Below the pieces are notes generated by a model. The model had not been told where the DNA came from, ran no database searches, and saw only the letters and a list, made by a program, of their open reading frames with translations. A stretch of 64,000 nucleotides of DNA from an uncultured Oscillospiraceae bacterium (GTDB taxonomy: Bacteria; Bacillota; Clostridia; Oscillospirales; Ruminococcaceae), in contig CAKSIT010000001.1 in the NCBI GenBank assembly GCA_934462925.1, positions 310,001 to 374,000 of the forward strand. The letters run 5' to 3'. Of the stretch, positions 15,437-23,776 are shown piece after piece (within the stretch, counting starts at the first letter, position 1; the number at the start of each line of letters is the position of its first letter). Position numbers and translations under genes: made by a program.

Positions 15437-15651
15437 TCCTTGTCAGCTTCCTCGTCAAATATAGCGTCCTGTGCGTCCTCGCGGATTTTTGCAACCTCTG
15501 CGGCAGCCTCGTTTCTGAGCTTCATTCCGCCCGATACTACCTTTACGCAGCCGTCGTGGAAGGTCTTGCTCTTAAGGAACTTCACGCCTGCTGTTGCGGC
15601 GAGAACGCCGAGAGCAAAAAATCCGAGCTTCTCGTTTTTAATGAATTTCAT
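15433..15651 (-). CDS. DUF6110-like small membrane protein
   Basis: 72 residues from the ATG at 15649-15651, which has GAAAGGA upstream; a longer frame would start inside the operator. It begins MKFIKNEKLGFFALGVLAAT with a single hydrophobic segment and AGVKFLKSK, followed by a charged helix. The layout matches DUF6110 proteins, which sit before P-type ATPase genes in Clostridia; function unknown. It is translationally coupled to the ATPase. A role as small subunit or anchor of the pump is inference. Confidence 0.7.
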   Translation of the reverse strand: MKFIKNEKLGFFALGVLAATAGVKFLKSKTFHDGCVKVVSGGMKLRNEAAAEVAKIREDAQDAIFDEEADKE

Positions 15652-15681
15652 GATTAACGTCCTTTCCGTCATTAAGACATA

Positions 15682-15703
15682 AATGTTAGACTTGGCTAAC
15701 ATT
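15682..15703. promoter_or_regulatory. inverted-repeat operator in the ATPase leader
   Basis: A perfect 8-bp inverted repeat, AATGTTAG-N6-CTAACATT. The core GTTAG-N6-CTAAC is identical in layout to the one at the feo promoter (957-972). It lies about 30-50 bases downstream of the predicted transcription start. A further AGTTAGC half-site is upstream of the -35 box, as at feo. Confidence 0.65.
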
Positions 15704-15740
15704 CTTAGTGTTGTGTGACCGCATTTCTGCGGTTAATGAA

Positions 15741-15769
15741 AGTATATCATATCTCCGAAAAAAAGTCAA
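15741..15769 (-). promoter_or_regulatory. sigma-A promoter of the DUF6110-ATPase operon
   Basis: On the minus strand TTGACT (15764-15769), 17 bases, TATACT (15741-15746). Confidence 0.75.
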
Positions 15770-15801
15770 TGCTAACTTGAAGCGCGCCCTGAATGCCAAA
15801 C

Positions 15802-15829
15802 AAGCGGCGCGAAAAAATCCGCGCCGCCC
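15802..15829 (-). terminator. terminator hairpin, left duplicate
   Basis: A GCGGCGCG/CGCGCCGC stem with the A-rich loop AAAAAATC. The 28-base unit is repeated exactly at 16019-16046. Read leftward the native flank TTGTTTGG follows, making this the original end of the beta-galactosidase transcript. Confidence 0.7.
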
Positions 15830-16018
15830 CAGCCTGTTGAAAAAGTCCATTTTGCCCGCGTATGCGGGCTTTGAAATAACTTTTTTGCCTCGGGCTTCCC
15901 GAGGCAAAAAACACTTCTATCCGCACAAGTGTGTACGCGACGCTGCGCTTACGCAACCGTGCGCGCAGTGCGGATGTTTCGGCGGAAAACCCCCGTATGG
16001 GGGTTTTTCGACGGTCTG
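15830..16018 (+). mobile_element. terminator-targeting miniature element, copy C (189 bp)
   Basis: Left end CAGCCTGTTGAAAAAGTC; right end, read inverted, CAGACCGTCGAAAAACC. It is very similar to copy B over its outer parts and to copy A in the central arm (GTGTACGCGACGCTGCGC). The internal TTTTTTGCCTCGGG/CCCGAGGCAAAAAA and AAAACCCCC/GGGGGTTTT hairpins are conserved. Exact 28-bp direct repeats flank it, each a full terminator hairpin. Confidence 0.78.
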
Positions 16019-16046
16019 AAGCGGCGCGAAAAAATCCGCGCCGCCC
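16019..16046 (-). terminator. terminator hairpin after the beta-galactosidase gene, right duplicate
   Basis: Exact repeat of 15802-15829, 14 bases downstream of the stop codon of the leftward GH2 gene. Confidence 0.7.
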
Positions 16047-16059
16047 GCTGTTTACCGCA

Positions 16060-19000
16060 TTATTCCGCGGGAATGAACCTGAATCCCGCAAAGTCGAAAT
16101 CGCACCCCGGCAGGAACCGGAACTGCACCGCAGCCTTTCCGCTGAAAGCGCCGAGCGGCACTCTTACCGTGCGCACGCCGTCGCTGCCGCCGAACTCCAC
16201 TATCTCGCGCATAGTGCTTTCGCCTATAATGTGAACGTGGATAGAGTCGTTATCGTGGCGCGTTCTGCCTGTTATTTCAAGCGCGGATACGCCCTTTGAA
16301 AAGTCCATGCCAGCAAACTCGAGCGTTACGTTGTTGCCTATGCCAAGCACGCTGCCGCCCGATATTTCAAAGCTGTCGCCGTGAACAAGGTCTGCGTCCG
16401 CCGCGTTTGTGAACCGGTACGCGCCGAGCCGCGGCGTGAACACAAAGCCGCCGAAATACAGCCGCTGCTCATGCTCGCCGAACTCAAAGAACACGTCCTG
16501 CTCGCCGAAAATCGGCTCGGGCAGCTCGAACGTGTTGTCCTGATAGGTCTGCCAGATGAAGTCCGCCTGATAGGTAAACTCGCCGACAAGGCGCTTTTCT
16601 CCGCCGTTTTTGGCGGTATAGAGCCGTATGTTCACAGGGTCGTTGGTGTGCCAGTGGATTATTCTCACTGTGAGCGCCTGCGCGCCGTTCTTGCCGAAGT
16701 CCACCTTGGTGTAGCCTACCGTGTTCTTTTCCGCGGTCATGGCGATACCGCCGCCCGAAACCTCGTCCATAAGTCCGCCGCTCACCTTGTAGAAGCAGCC
16801 CGTAACAAAGCTGTACGGGTCTGTAAACGGCTGCCCGAAGCCCTGCGCGGTGAACTCGAAGTCGGACACGACCTCGGGCTGCGGCTTGCCGTTAGCGCAG
16901 GTGCAGCGCAGCCTGAACTCGCCGTCGCCCTGCACCTTAAGCAGCGCGCCGTCCTCGGTGGGCGTTACCTGCGCGAGCGACGATTTAATGCCGCTTGGCG
17001 TTACAACGCTCCAGCAAAGCTCTCTGTGTGTGGCGTTTTCGGGCAGAAGCCGCGCGCGTATGCGCACCTCGGGCTGCTGCGGCGTTACAAGCGCGCCGTC
17101 CTCGCGGGTAAGCTCTATTTTCCGCAGCGGTATTTCCTGCGAGTACTGCGGCGCAATGCTCTCGTTTGCGGAAACGCCGCTTACCGCTTCGCACGGGAGC
17201 GCCTTTAGCGTAAGCGCGGCAGGCTCTGCGCCCTCCGCGAACGCACGCACGGTTATTTCGCCCGCCTGCTGCGAGGACATAATGTAAGCCGCAGCCATGC
17301 CGCTGAACAGCTTTCTGCACGAGGACTTGCAGCTGTCGTAGTCGGTGCTGTCGCCCGCGTCAAAGCCCACAAGCCGCGCGCCCTCAACGGTTATCGTCAC
17401 CCTGTCGCGCGCGTTGCGCACGGGTCTGCCATCGCCGTCAACGGCGGTAACTACTATCGCCGCAAAGTCCCTGCCGTCCGCTTGCAGCGCGGTTTTGCCG
17501 CACGAAAGGCGCAGCGCCGCGGTGCTGCCGAAGCTTTCCTGCTCGTCGCGGTATTCGCGCCCGTCCTTGTCGTAGCCTGCGACTGTAATCTTGCCGCGCT
17601 TGTAGGGTACTTGCCAGCTTACCGTCCACTCCTCGGGCGTTCTTACTCCTGCGGACACGCCGTTTACGAAAAGCTCCGCGCTTTCAAGGTTTGTGTAGGC
17701 GCACACGTCTACAAGCTGCCCGTCGTTAAAGTCCCAGTAGGGGAACAGGTGCAGCACGGGCTTATCCGTCCATGCCGCCTGATAGAGCCAGAAGCTGTCC
17801 TTGCGCAGCCCTGCGGTGTCTATGCTGCCGTAATAGCTGTTGCGCGTGGAGTAGGGCGACGGCTCGCCGAGGTAGTCGCTGCCCGTCCAGATGTACATAC
17901 CCGCGCAGAACTCCGCCGCAAGGTCGGCTGCGAGTATCTTCTGCGGGGTGTCCGCGCTTGCGCCCGCGCGGCAGTTGCCAAGCGAGCTGCATTGCAGGTC
18001 GTCGTGCGTAAGGAACGCCGTGCCGAGCGGGAAGTGGTACACGCCGCGGCTCTTAACGCCGCTTGTCGTTTCGCTGCCGTAAATGCGCCGGTCGGGGTGG
18101 GCGGCGTGGTGCGGCTCGTAAAGGCTCTCGCCGTAGTTGTAGCCCGCAAGGTCCACCTCGTCCGCGCAGAGCTGCGCAGGCTGCCACGGCATATAGTTGC
18201 TGCCGATAGTGGTAGGCGCGTTTTTGAGCGGGTCGTGCTTTCTCACGGCGGCGTGCAGCATTTTCGCTACCTCCCTGCCGCGCGGGGAAACGTGCGTGTC
18301 GTAAATTTCGTTGCCCACGCTCCACATTATAACGCTCGGGTGATTCCTGTCGCGGCGAACCCACGATGCCACGTCGCGCTCGTACCACTCGTCAAAAAAG
18401 CGAGCGTAGTCGAACTCGGTCTTTGGGCGCTCCCACATATCGAACGCCTCGCTGTCAACCAGAACGCCCAGCTCGTCGCAAAGCTCCATAAAGCCGCTGT
18501 CGGGCATATTGTGCGAGGTTCTCACGGAGTTTGCGCCCATCTCTTTCATGGAAAGAAGCTGCCTGCGCGCCGCTTCCTTGTTGAACGCCGCGCCGAGCGG
18601 TCCTAAGTCGTGGTGCAGGCACACGCCGTGCAGCTTCACGTGCCTGCCGTTCAGGAAGAAGCCGCCGTTCGGCGTAAACTCCGCCGTGCGCAGCCCCACG
18701 TTCTGCGTAACGCTGTCGAGCGGCTGCCCGCCGCGGCTCATGGTAACGGTAAGCGTAAGCAGGTTGGGGGAGTCTGTGTCCCATACGATATCGGGCGCGT
18801 TTGCTATCTCAAACTCGCCGCAGCCGCCCTGCCAGAGCGTTCTGCCATCTGGCGCGGCAAGAACCGCCGTAACCTCGCCCGCGCCGACGGTTTCTGCGGA
18901 AAGCGCGCAGCGCCACATATCGCCCCGCTTTTCCGCGTGGAAATACACGCCGTCCGTCGCTAAGTGGTCTGCGGGCGTTTTAATAAGGTATATGTCGCGG

Positions 19001-19389
19001 AAAATGCCCGCGCCCGAGTACCAGCGCGTATTCGGCGCGTCGTGTCGCACAAGCATCAGCAGCTCGTTTTCGCCCGCGTGCAGGTGCGGGGTAACGTCTA
19101 TCTCGAACGAGGAGTAGCCGTACTTGTTTTCGCCCGCCTGCACTCCGTTTACGTATAGCGTGCAGTTCATGTAAACGCCGCCGAAATACAGCCGCACGCT
19201 GCCCTCTGCGTTATAGGCGATGGTGCGCCTGTACACGCCGCAGGACGTTTCATAGAGCTTGTTTGAGTCGTATATCAGCCAGTCGTGCGGGATATCCACC
19301 GCGTGAAATTCAAGGTTTGCGGCTTCATCGGGGGAAAAGCCCGCCGCAGCCTTTGCAAATAGCCAGTCGTCGTTAAAAAGCTGTTTCAT
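16060..19389 (-). CDS. glycoside hydrolase family 2 beta-galactosidase-like enzyme
   Basis: 1109 residues from the ATG at 19387-19389 (GAGGTG just upstream; a GTG at 19401 is less well placed). Domain order: sugar-binding jelly roll (about 1-145, with IPHDWLIYD and GVYRRTI), Ig-like domain, TIM barrel (from GFFLNGRHVKLHGVCLHHDL), an Ig-like/DUF4982-type region, and two C-terminal beta-sandwich domains resembling carbohydrate-binding modules. Acid/base Glu361 lies in MWSVGNEI and nucleophile Glu440 in IYGSETTSG. There is no signal peptide, so it is cytoplasmic and probably cleaves imported beta-galactosides or related oligosaccharides. It is monocistronic, with no transporter beside it. Confidence 0.9.
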   Translation of the reverse strand: MKQLFNDDWLFAKAAAGFSPDEAANLEFHAVDIPHDWLIYDSNKLYETSCGVYRRTIAYNAEGSVRLYFGGVYMNCTLYVNGVQAGENKYGYSSFEIDVTPHLHAGENELLMLVRHDAPNTRWYSGAGIFRDIYLIKTPADHLATDGVYFHAEKRGDMWRCALSAETVGAGEVTAVLAAPDGRTLWQGGCGEFEIANAPDIVWDTDSPNLLTLTVTMSRGGQPLDSVTQNVGLRTAEFTPNGGFFLNGRHVKLHGVCLHHDLGPLGAAFNKEAARRQLLSMKEMGANSVRTSHNMPDSGFMELCDELGVLVDSEAFDMWERPKTEFDYARFFDEWYERDVASWVRRDRNHPSVIMWSVGNEIYDTHVSPRGREVAKMLHAAVRKHDPLKNAPTTIGSNYMPWQPAQLCADEVDLAGYNYGESLYEPHHAAHPDRRIYGSETTSGVKSRGVYHFPLGTAFLTHDDLQCSSLGNCRAGASADTPQKILAADLAAEFCAGMYIWTGSDYLGEPSPYSTRNSYYGSIDTAGLRKDSFWLYQAAWTDKPVLHLFPYWDFNDGQLVDVCAYTNLESAELFVNGVSAGVRTPEEWTVSWQVPYKRGKITVAGYDKDGREYRDEQESFGSTAALRLSCGKTALQADGRDFAAIVVTAVDGDGRPVRNARDRVTITVEGARLVGFDAGDSTDYDSCKSSCRKLFSGMAAAYIMSSQQAGEITVRAFAEGAEPAALTLKALPCEAVSGVSANESIAPQYSQEIPLRKIELTREDGALVTPQQPEVRIRARLLPENATHRELCWSVVTPSGIKSSLAQVTPTEDGALLKVQGDGEFRLRCTCANGKPQPEVVSDFEFTAQGFGQPFTDPYSFVTGCFYKVSGGLMDEVSGGGIAMTAEKNTVGYTKVDFGKNGAQALTVRIIHWHTNDPVNIRLYTAKNGGEKRLVGEFTYQADFIWQTYQDNTFELPEPIFGEQDVFFEFGEHEQRLYFGGFVFTPRLGAYRFTNAADADLVHGDSFEISGGSVLGIGNNVTLEFAGMDFSKGVSALEITGRTRHDNDSIHVHIIGESTMREIVEFGGSDGVRTVRVPLGAFSGKAAVQFRFLPGCDFDFAGFRFIPAE

Positions 19390-19430
19390 ATGCCACCTCA
19401 CAGATGTTGGGCGAAAGCCCGTATAGTCCT

Positions 19431-19459
19431 ATTTTATAGTATACGGGGCGCGTTGTCAA
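19431..19459 (-). promoter_or_regulatory. sigma-A promoter of the beta-galactosidase gene
   Basis: On the minus strand TTGACA (19454-19459), 17 bases, TAAAAT (19431-19436). An inverted repeat, CGTATA-N14-TATACG, overlaps the -10 region and could be an operator. The AT-rich stretch 19460-19606 holds no gene that I can see. Confidence 0.75.
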
Positions 19460-19606
19460 TATCAAAGTTTGAATCGAATGCAGTAATTTTTATGTGCCTG
19501 TACATATAATTTATTGGGATATATTTCCATGCGAAATCTTTTGAAAATAGATGATACTCTAAAATATACAAATTGGAGTGAAAAATCGACAATTTGGTAA
19601 AAAAGC

Positions 19607-19635
19607 TTGACTTTTTGGAACAAACCCTGTATAAT
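19607..19635 (+). promoter_or_regulatory. sigma-A promoter of the contractile injection system operon
   Basis: TTGACT (19607-19612), 17 bases, TATAAT (19630-19635). The leader is about 65 bases to the first ATG at 19706. No other strong promoter is apparent in the following 40 kb, so this may drive the whole operon. Confidence 0.8.
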
Positions 19636-19705
19636 AAATACAATATCCAACATTTTGGTGTTGTAGTGTGGTTTAACACACAATATACAGTAAAAGGGAG
19701 CGGCT

Positions 19706-20842
19706 ATGGAACACGCCTTTGTCAGAAAAAAACGCCGCGCAGACAGGCTGCCCGAAAGCGCCGCAGCGCAAAGACAGGCGCTTTTCGCGCAGATAAGCGG
19801 CGCGGCGGGGCGCGGCAGGGGCAATCCCCCCGACCCCGCGTATATGGCGGGGATACAGTTCCGTAAGACATTTGACGCGGTGGGCGCGGGCAACAGGCTT
19901 ATGCAGCAGGAGGACCGCGCGCAAAAGCGCATTGGGCGGGAAAGCTCCATGCCGCCCGAGCGCGAGCGCGAGCTTCGCAGAAAGCACGATTCGCCCGTGT
20001 ACAGGCATTCGCGCAGAAAGCTTGCGCAGGGCAGCTTCTGCGACAGGTTCGCTTCCTACGCGTTCAGCGGGGGCAAGCTTGCCGCGGCCGTGCTTGAGGG
20101 CAGGGGAGAGCTTATGCTCACAAGCTGCATGGAGCGCGCGGCGGGCAGCGTTAAGCAAAAAAAGCTCCTTGCGGAAAGCGCTGCGGAGCGCGGCGTTGAG
20201 GGACGTCCCGCAAGGGTCGTTACAAACGGCGACGCGCATTCGGCGGTGGGGCTTGTGGTAAGCTCTATTCAGAGCGCCACAAAAACGCTCGATACGATAC
20301 GCGCCCTTGCCGAGGGCGGCGGCTCGTCGCCCGACAGCCTGCTTGAGCAGCGCGGCGTTGACACAATGCAGGAGCTTTATCCGTTCATGCGGTTAAAAGA
20401 GGACGACGCGTTCATAGCGCGCTGCCAAACGCGGCTTAAGGAGCTTGACGGCGATACTTCGCAGCAGGCGCTTACGGAGCGGCAGGCGGTGAACGCCGCG
20501 CTTACAAAGGCGCAGGCGGTGCGCGCGCAGAAAAAGGCGCAGCAGCGCGGCTTTCTCACAAAGCTTGCTGAAATGCGCGCAAACGCGGCGCGGGCGGAGG
20601 AGCTTTTCAGCTCGGACGGGTTTGCGGAGTACATAGCGCAGCGCGTTTCGGGCGCGCACACGGCGGACGACCCGCCCGACAAGCGCCGCAGGAGAGCGCA
20701 GAGGGCGCGGCAGGTGCTTGACGAGGCAGTTCCCGCCGGAGAGCAGGTGGCACATGGAAAACAAGAGCCTGACGCAGCGCGCGGCGAAGCAGGACAAACA
20801 ACCGAAAAAGAGCGCGGCGAAACAACGCAGGACTCTGTCTGA
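19706..20842 (+). CDS. hypothetical protein, first gene of the CIS operon
   Basis: 378 residues, hydrophilic, Arg/Ala-rich and largely helical in appearance, with no signal peptide or membrane segment. I recognise no domain. Several stretches are rich in charged residues (ERERELRRKH, RRRRAQRARQ), and the last ~70 residues are low-complexity. AAGGGAG precedes ATG 19706. Its end overlaps the next gene by 89 bases in another frame. As the first gene after the promoter it could be a cytoplasmic assembly factor or a cargo, but nothing in the sequence decides this. Confidence 0.75.
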   Translation: MEHAFVRKKRRADRLPESAAAQRQALFAQISGAAGRGRGNPPDPAYMAGIQFRKTFDAVGAGNRLMQQEDRAQKRIGRESSMPPERERELRRKHDSPVYRHSRRKLAQGSFCDRFASYAFSGGKLAAAVLEGRGELMLTSCMERAAGSVKQKKLLAESAAERGVEGRPARVVTNGDAHSAVGLVVSSIQSATKTLDTIRALAEGGGSSPDSLLEQRGVDTMQELYPFMRLKEDDAFIARCQTRLKELDGDTSQQALTERQAVNAALTKAQAVRAQKKAQQRGFLTKLAEMRANAARAEELFSSDGFAEYIAQRVSGAHTADDPPDKRRRRAQRARQVLDEAVPAGEQVAHGKQEPDAARGEAGQTTEKERGETTQDSV

Positions 20843-21143
20843 CGAGGCGCTTACGGCGCTTGCCGCGGCAGTGGCAGGCAGGGCGGAATGCTCGCAGCTT
20901 TTCGCGGGGGGCGCGCAGGCGCTGCAAAGCGTGCCTAACGGCGCGCTGCTTGCCGCGGTAATGCCGCAGGAAAGCGCAGCGGCGCAGTATTCCGCGGTGA
21001 TGGCGGGAGCGCAGCCGCCAAGGTTCGCGCCCGCGCCCGAAACGGCGCTCGGGACAGTGCCGCAGGGCTTTTCGCCCGCGCAGCCGCCCGTATTCGCGCC
21101 CGCGCCCGAGTGCGCGTTTGACGATATTGCGGCGCTGCTTTAA
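20754..21143 (+). CDS. hypothetical Ala/Pro-rich small protein
   Basis: 129 residues from ATG 20754, chosen because an internal frame start further upstream lacks a ribosome site. A basic N-terminus (KQDKQPKKSAAKQRR) leads into a helical segment and then a Pro/Ala-rich tail with two PAPE motifs (RFAPAPETA, VFAPAPECA). Disorder is likely. It overlaps the preceding gene by 89 bases. Function unknown; the conserved-looking tail could be a docking peptide. Confidence 0.6.
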   Translation: MENKSLTQRAAKQDKQPKKSAAKQRRTLSDEALTALAAAVAGRAECSQLFAGGAQALQSVPNGALLAAVMPQESAAAQYSAVMAGAQPPRFAPAPETALGTVPQGFSPAQPPVFAPAPECAFDDIAALL

Positions 21144-21155
21144 CCCGGAGGGCGT

Positions 21156-21569
21156 ATGCTTGAAACAGTAAAGAGAATGCTCGCGGCGCACGGCATAGCC
21201 TATGCGGAGGACGGCGGGCAGCTGCGGCTTACGGTGCGCTGCGGCGAACACCCGCTCGAAACGGTGATAACCGAGGACGAGGAGTGCTTTCTGCGGTGCT
21301 GGGCAAGGCTTCCGTGGAGGGTCGGCGCAGATGTGCGCGCGGCGCTTTTAGAGGAGCTTAACGCGGTGAACGCGGGGCTTCGCGCGGGGTGCGCGATGAT
21401 TCTTGACGATTACGTCGTATTCAGATACGGCGCTTACATAATTGACGAATATACCGCCGAGGAAGCGGCGGCGGACCTGTTTGTGTGCTGCGTGGCGTTT
21501 GCCGACAGCTGCTGGGACAGGGTTCGCGCCGTACTCATGCGGGGAGAGGGAAGCAGTAATGGCATTTGA
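21156..21569 (+). CDS. YbjN/type III secretion chaperone-like small protein
   Basis: 137 residues, acidic, of mixed alpha/beta pattern (MLETVKRMLAAHGIAY, then strands, then a helix ALLEELNAVNAG and DDYVVFRYGAYI). This order of helix, beta meander and helix is that of the YbjN / secretion-chaperone (CesT-like) fold. A protein of the same apparent kind, at 59480, ends the operon. Its partner could be the adjacent ATPase or a cargo protein. The ribosome site is GGAGGG. The end overlaps the ATPase gene by 11 bases. Confidence 0.5.
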   Translation: MLETVKRMLAAHGIAYAEDGGQLRLTVRCGEHPLETVITEDEECFLRCWARLPWRVGADVRAALLEELNAVNAGLRAGCAMILDDYVVFRYGAYIIDEYTAEEAAADLFVCCVAFADSCWDRVRAVLMRGEGSSNGI

Positions 21570-23706
21570 TTATTCGCTATATAAAACGCCCTATTCCTCG
21601 CAGACGGAAATGCTTGCGGACTATTCTGCGCTGCTCGACCAGCACATATACTACCTGTACAAGTACCACGCGTGGCTCTGCCCCGACGGCGGGCTGCAAA
21701 AGGTAATGGGCGTGGTGGTATCGCGCGAGGAGTTTGAGAGCAGCCTTATGAACGCCTCTGACCTTACGGCGTACGCGGGGCTTACCGACGGCGAGTGCGC
21801 AGAGCTTGAAAAAACGCGCGCGTACTTTATCAGCCGCCTTTCCCACTCTGAGGGAATGCCTGCGGCGGTGGCGGCGGACAGGCTGGGGCTTGACGCTTTC
21901 GAGCTTATGGCGGCGCTGTGCCTTACGTGCTGCGAGCTTAACAGAAAATACGAAAAGCTCTTTGTTTATTTGCAGGACGACGTTACGGCGCGCACGCCTA
22001 CCGTTGAAACGCTTATAAGGCTCTTTGCAGAGCCTAAAAGCGCGGTATCCGACTACTTCGGGTATTTCGCGGAGAACGGCGTTTTAATGCGGTTTGTGTG
22101 TACTGCGGGAGAGGGCGCGCTGTGCGCAAGGCGGCTGCGGCTGTCCGCGCAGGTGTTCGGGTTTATCACGGGTACGGCGGCTGCGGGCGAGGACTTCGAC
22201 CCTGCTCAGGGGCTGCACCCGATGTACATAAACGCGCATATAGCAGAGAATATAGCCCGCGCGCTTGAGCTTGGCGCGGACAGCACCGCGTTGGTGCTGC
22301 TTAGCGGCAAAACGGGCAGCGGCAGGAGATTCGCGGCAAAGCACGCGGCAGCCTCGCAGGGGAGAGGGCTTGTGTTCCTTTCCGCGCGGGAGCTTATTGA
22401 GCAGGACGCGCTCGCGGAGCGCTTTAACGAGGCGCTGTGCAGGTGTATGCTGTACCGCCGTTACCTTTGCCTTACGGAGCTTGAGGAGCTGCTTAAGGAG
22501 GACTGCTCGCAGCAGCTTAACGCGCTTACAAAGCTTATAAACAAAAGCGCGGACTTTTTCGGCGGCTGCGTTTTCGCGGTTTCGCAGGAAAAGTGGTACG
22601 AGGCGGCGCTGGGGCGCGGCATGGTAAAGCTTGATTTTGAGATACCCGAAACCAACGAGGGCGAGCGGCTTATACTCTGGGAGCGCTTTATGGCGCAGGG
22701 GAGCTTCTCGCGTGATATAGACCGCCGCGAGATGGCGGCGAAGTTCCGCTTTACGGCGGGGCAGGTGTGCGGCGCGGTGCGCAGGAGCATAGACGTGTCG
22801 CGCATGGCGGGCGAGCGCGAGGTGTCCGTAAGGACGCTGCACGACAGCTGCTACGCGCAGGTCGTCGTGGGGCTGGACTCGCTTGCAAGCCCGATAAAGC
22901 CCGCTTACGGGTGGGAGGACCTTGTTCTCCCCGAGAGCGAGGTGCGGCTGCTTAAAGAGGCGTGCGCGCACGTAAAATACCGCCACACGGTCTATACCGA
23001 GTGGGATTTCGGCAGGCGCGCGGCTTACGGCAGGGGGCTGTCGGTGCTGTTTTCCGGCCCGCCCGGCACGGGAAAGACCATGGCGGCGCAGGTGGTCACG
23101 AATCAGCTTAATATGCAGATGTACAAGATACAGCTGTCTCAGATAGTTAGCAAGTACATAGGCGAAACCGAAAAGAACCTGCGGCGCGTGTTCACCGAGG
23201 CAAAAAACGCAAACTGCATTCTTTTCTTCGACGAGATGGACGCGCTTTTCGGAAAGCGCTCCGAGGTAAAAGACTCGCACGACAGGAACGCTAACGTTGA
23301 AACGGCGTATCTTCTCCAGCAGATGGAGGAGTACGACGGCGTTGTGCTTATGGCGACCAACCTGCTTCAGAACATCGACGAGGCGTTCATGCGGCGCATA
23401 AATTTCGTGGTGTCGTTCCCGTTCCCCGACGAGGGGACGCGGCTGCTGCTGTGGCGCAAAATGCTCGAAACGAGCGCGCCCGTGTCCGAGGACGTGGACC
23501 TTAAGTTCCTTGCGGACAACTTTAAGCTCGCGGGCGGCAACATCAAGAACTGCGCGGTACACGCAGCGTTCCTTGCTGCGGCGGAGGGAACGGAAATCAC
23601 CATGCGCCACCTTGTGCGCAGCGTAGTCGCGGAGCAGCGCAAGAACAACGTAGTTGTGCTGCGCGAGGAGCTTAAGGAGTACGCCGACATGGTTTTCGGC
23701 GCGTAA
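21559..23706 (+). CDS. AAA+ ATPase of the contractile injection system (Afp15/Pvc15-like)
   Basis: 715 residues from ATG 21559. The C-terminal AAA+ module has Walker A GPPGTGKT (500-507), Walker B FFDEMDAL (Asp558/Glu559) and a sensor region (MATNLLQNIDEAFMRRINFV) with arginine fingers. The N-terminal half contains a degenerate AAA-like domain with LLSGKTGSGRR. This two-part layout matches the ATPase encoded in CIS loci such as Afp and PVC, thought to act in assembly or cargo handling. Here it precedes the sheath gene, whereas in Afp it is near the end. The next gene follows after a 134-base gap. Confidence 0.9.
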   Translation: MAFDYSLYKTPYSSQTEMLADYSALLDQHIYYLYKYHAWLCPDGGLQKVMGVVVSREEFESSLMNASDLTAYAGLTDGECAELEKTRAYFISRLSHSEGMPAAVAADRLGLDAFELMAALCLTCCELNRKYEKLFVYLQDDVTARTPTVETLIRLFAEPKSAVSDYFGYFAENGVLMRFVCTAGEGALCARRLRLSAQVFGFITGTAAAGEDFDPAQGLHPMYINAHIAENIARALELGADSTALVLLSGKTGSGRRFAAKHAAASQGRGLVFLSARELIEQDALAERFNEALCRCMLYRRYLCLTELEELLKEDCSQQLNALTKLINKSADFFGGCVFAVSQEKWYEAALGRGMVKLDFEIPETNEGERLILWERFMAQGSFSRDIDRREMAAKFRFTAGQVCGAVRRSIDVSRMAGEREVSVRTLHDSCYAQVVVGLDSLASPIKPAYGWEDLVLPESEVRLLKEACAHVKYRHTVYTEWDFGRRAAYGRGLSVLFSGPPGTGKTMAAQVVTNQLNMQMYKIQLSQIVSKYIGETEKNLRRVFTEAKNANCILFFDEMDALFGKRSEVKDSHDRNANVETAYLLQQMEEYDGVVLMATNLLQNIDEAFMRRINFVVSFPFPDEGTRLLLWRKMLETSAPVSEDVDLKFLADNFKLAGGNIKNCAVHAAFLAAAEGTEITMRHLVRSVVAEQRKNNVVVLREELKEYADMVFGA

Positions 23707-23718
23707 TCATGTGTTCTG

Positions 23719-23735
23719 ACCCGTGCAGTACGGGT
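23719..23735 (+). other. intercistronic hairpin before the sheath gene
   Basis: ACCCGT (23719-23724) and ACGGGT (23730-23735) form a short stem with a 5-base loop. No T-tract follows. It may separate the mRNA of the strongly expressed sheath gene from the ATPase gene by processing. Confidence 0.35.
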
Positions 23736-23776
23736 TTGACAATAAACAACATTCTATGAGAGGAGGTACTGGTCTT

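Noticed and set aside
22084..23610. 508-codon minus-strand frame opposite the AAA+ ATPase gene
   Set aside because: Antisense shadow of a gene with Walker A and B motifs; composition is Arg/His/Leu-rich as expected of shadows.
23736..23760. Internal promoter before the sheath gene (TTGACA at 23736)
   Set aside because: No acceptable -10 box is found at 16-18 bases spacing.
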